Positions 62,981 to 64,000 of a DNA stretch of 64,000 bases are shown in pieces. The notes beneath the pieces are model-generated. The model was not told where the DNA came from. It saw only the letters and a list, made by a program, of their open reading frames with translations, and did no database searches. Origin of the DNA: Sthenelais limicola (lineage: Eukaryota; Annelida; Polychaeta; Phyllodocida; Sigalionidae). Location of the stretch: NCBI GenBank assembly GCA_942159475.1, contig OW804102.1, positions 24,680,684 to 24,744,683 on the forward strand. Direction: 5' to 3'. Made by a program: the position numbers and the translations under genes. Within the stretch, counting starts at the first letter, position 1. Every line of letters starts with the position of its first letter.

Positions 62981-64000
62981 TCAAGGTGCTACACACCCAT
63001 ACCTCTCTATCGTGCCTTGTCACAGCCTACCAACACCTCCTCCTTCCTCCAGGCGGACGCTAATACTAGTGGTACCCGGGGGTATATTATACTCCACCCT
63101 GTCTCCAGGGTCTACTCCTCCTGTGTGTCACCATGGCAGCACCAATAAGGCTCCCCCTCCCGCCTCCTCCAGGTCCTATAGCCTACCACTGTATTATACT
63201 CCTGTACACCCACTACCAGTACATAAATTGCGATACTTGTAGTATGTGATATGTCACTAGTCGCAAGAAATTTTATTTTGCAAATGTCTAGGGCCAAACC
63301 CTACATGGGATTATAATGGGATTATAATGACATTGTGCGGTCTTAATATAATTATAATGGCAGTTTGCGGTTCCAGGCGAGAGGCCTTCCCTCCGTTTGA
63401 AGGGAATCTCTCATCTTTGGGCCTAGACTGTATACTCACAAATAGGCCATCAGCTGAACTCCCAAATTGTGATTAGCGTTCCAGATAGGAGTCCAATTGC
63501 TGGGAGTCTAGGGCTCCGTTCATTAAATTGCTACATTATAATAACCCAAATATTTTCCCTACAATTCCTTGCAGTTCTTGGGAAATTCGGTAGTGTGTCT
63601 AACAGTGCAAAGCCGATGGAGCCGATGAAGGCGATTAAGCCGATGGAGCCGATGGAGCCGATGGTCTGGCTTCACTTTTAATAGTCCAGCGGCGGAATAT
63701 GATTTATTTGGAGAACCTTGCCTTAAGGGTCAAATCAATGTTATTTTATTGATTGAAAATCTCCAGAATACCCTGATTCCGAATATGCCAAGTGCCACTT
63801 TGTAACCTTGGAGGAATCAGACATCTAACATGTAAAACATTTTCCTCTGTTTGGACTAATCCTCCGACTAAGAAATTAAATTCAACAAAAATAATTAGAT
63901 ATAATGAAATGCTATTGGTGAATATAAGGAATTGCTATTCTTATGTATAGTTATAGATCTTCCTGTCACCAACTACCTCAATGTGTTTTCATGTTTTAAT
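62981..64000. other. Right edge of the host flank, no gene recognised
   Basis: Family E copy inverted at about 63302-63440. A GATGGAGCC/GATGAAGCC short array at about 63615-63665. No supported gene. Confidence 0.55.

Noticed and set aside
62190..63063. Two overlapping 200-265-codon frames
   Set aside because: They are produced by the CCCTTTCTCT tandem array. A 10-bp unit without stops gives open frames in several registers.

Overview
This is eukaryotic DNA, almost certainly from a marine lophotrochozoan and probably a mollusc. That assignment is a weak guess from the style of the dispersed repeats. The reasons for calling it eukaryotic are a long, gene-poor, repeat-rich background, GT-AG introns, tRNA-derived and other short interspersed repeats, and a 200-N assembly gap (9198-9397).

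The gene content is concentrated in one 21,282-bp Maverick/Polinton (polinton-like virus) at 15715-36996. Its ends are 114-bp terminal inverted repeats that look identical base for base. They are flanked by a perfect 6-bp target-site duplication (GTCGTT, 15709-15714 and 36997-37002). All core genes are open, so the insertion looks young. The minus strand carries the virus-like core as a compact, intronless chain, read right to left: zinc-finger/AT-hook protein, protein-primed family B DNA polymerase, packaging ATPase, two small conserved proteins, chromodomain integrase, penton-like minor capsid, basic core-like protein and double-jelly-roll major capsid. No adenain-type protease is visible. 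The plus strand of the left half carries accessory genes. These are a Cys-rich protein, a coiled-coil/zinc-finger adaptor-like protein broken by one in-frame TGA, two related proteins with PC4-like domains (one spliced), and a five-exon gene for a type I membrane protein. A minus-strand AT-hook protein lies among them.

The most interesting features are these. (1) The polymerase has a C-terminal NADAR-like domain, the fold that removes ADP-ribose from guanine in DNA, which suggests a built-in repair or counter-defence step. (2) Both element ends carry clusters of CCACCAGGTGG motifs that match the CTCF core and point inward. (3) The spliced membrane-protein gene. (4) The duplicated PC4-like DNA-binding module. 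(5) The broken adaptor-like gene ending in an autophagy-receptor/NEMO-like zinc finger. (6) A tRNA-Phe-like sequence just inside the right end.

The flanks (1-15708 and 37003-64000) hold no protein gene I can support. They consist of non-autonomous DNA transposons (TA-, TTA- and TTAA-flanked), several dispersed repeat families, tRNA-like repeats, minisatellites, and an unusual number of long polypyrimidine/polypurine tracts. The long open frames over those tracts are repeat artefacts.
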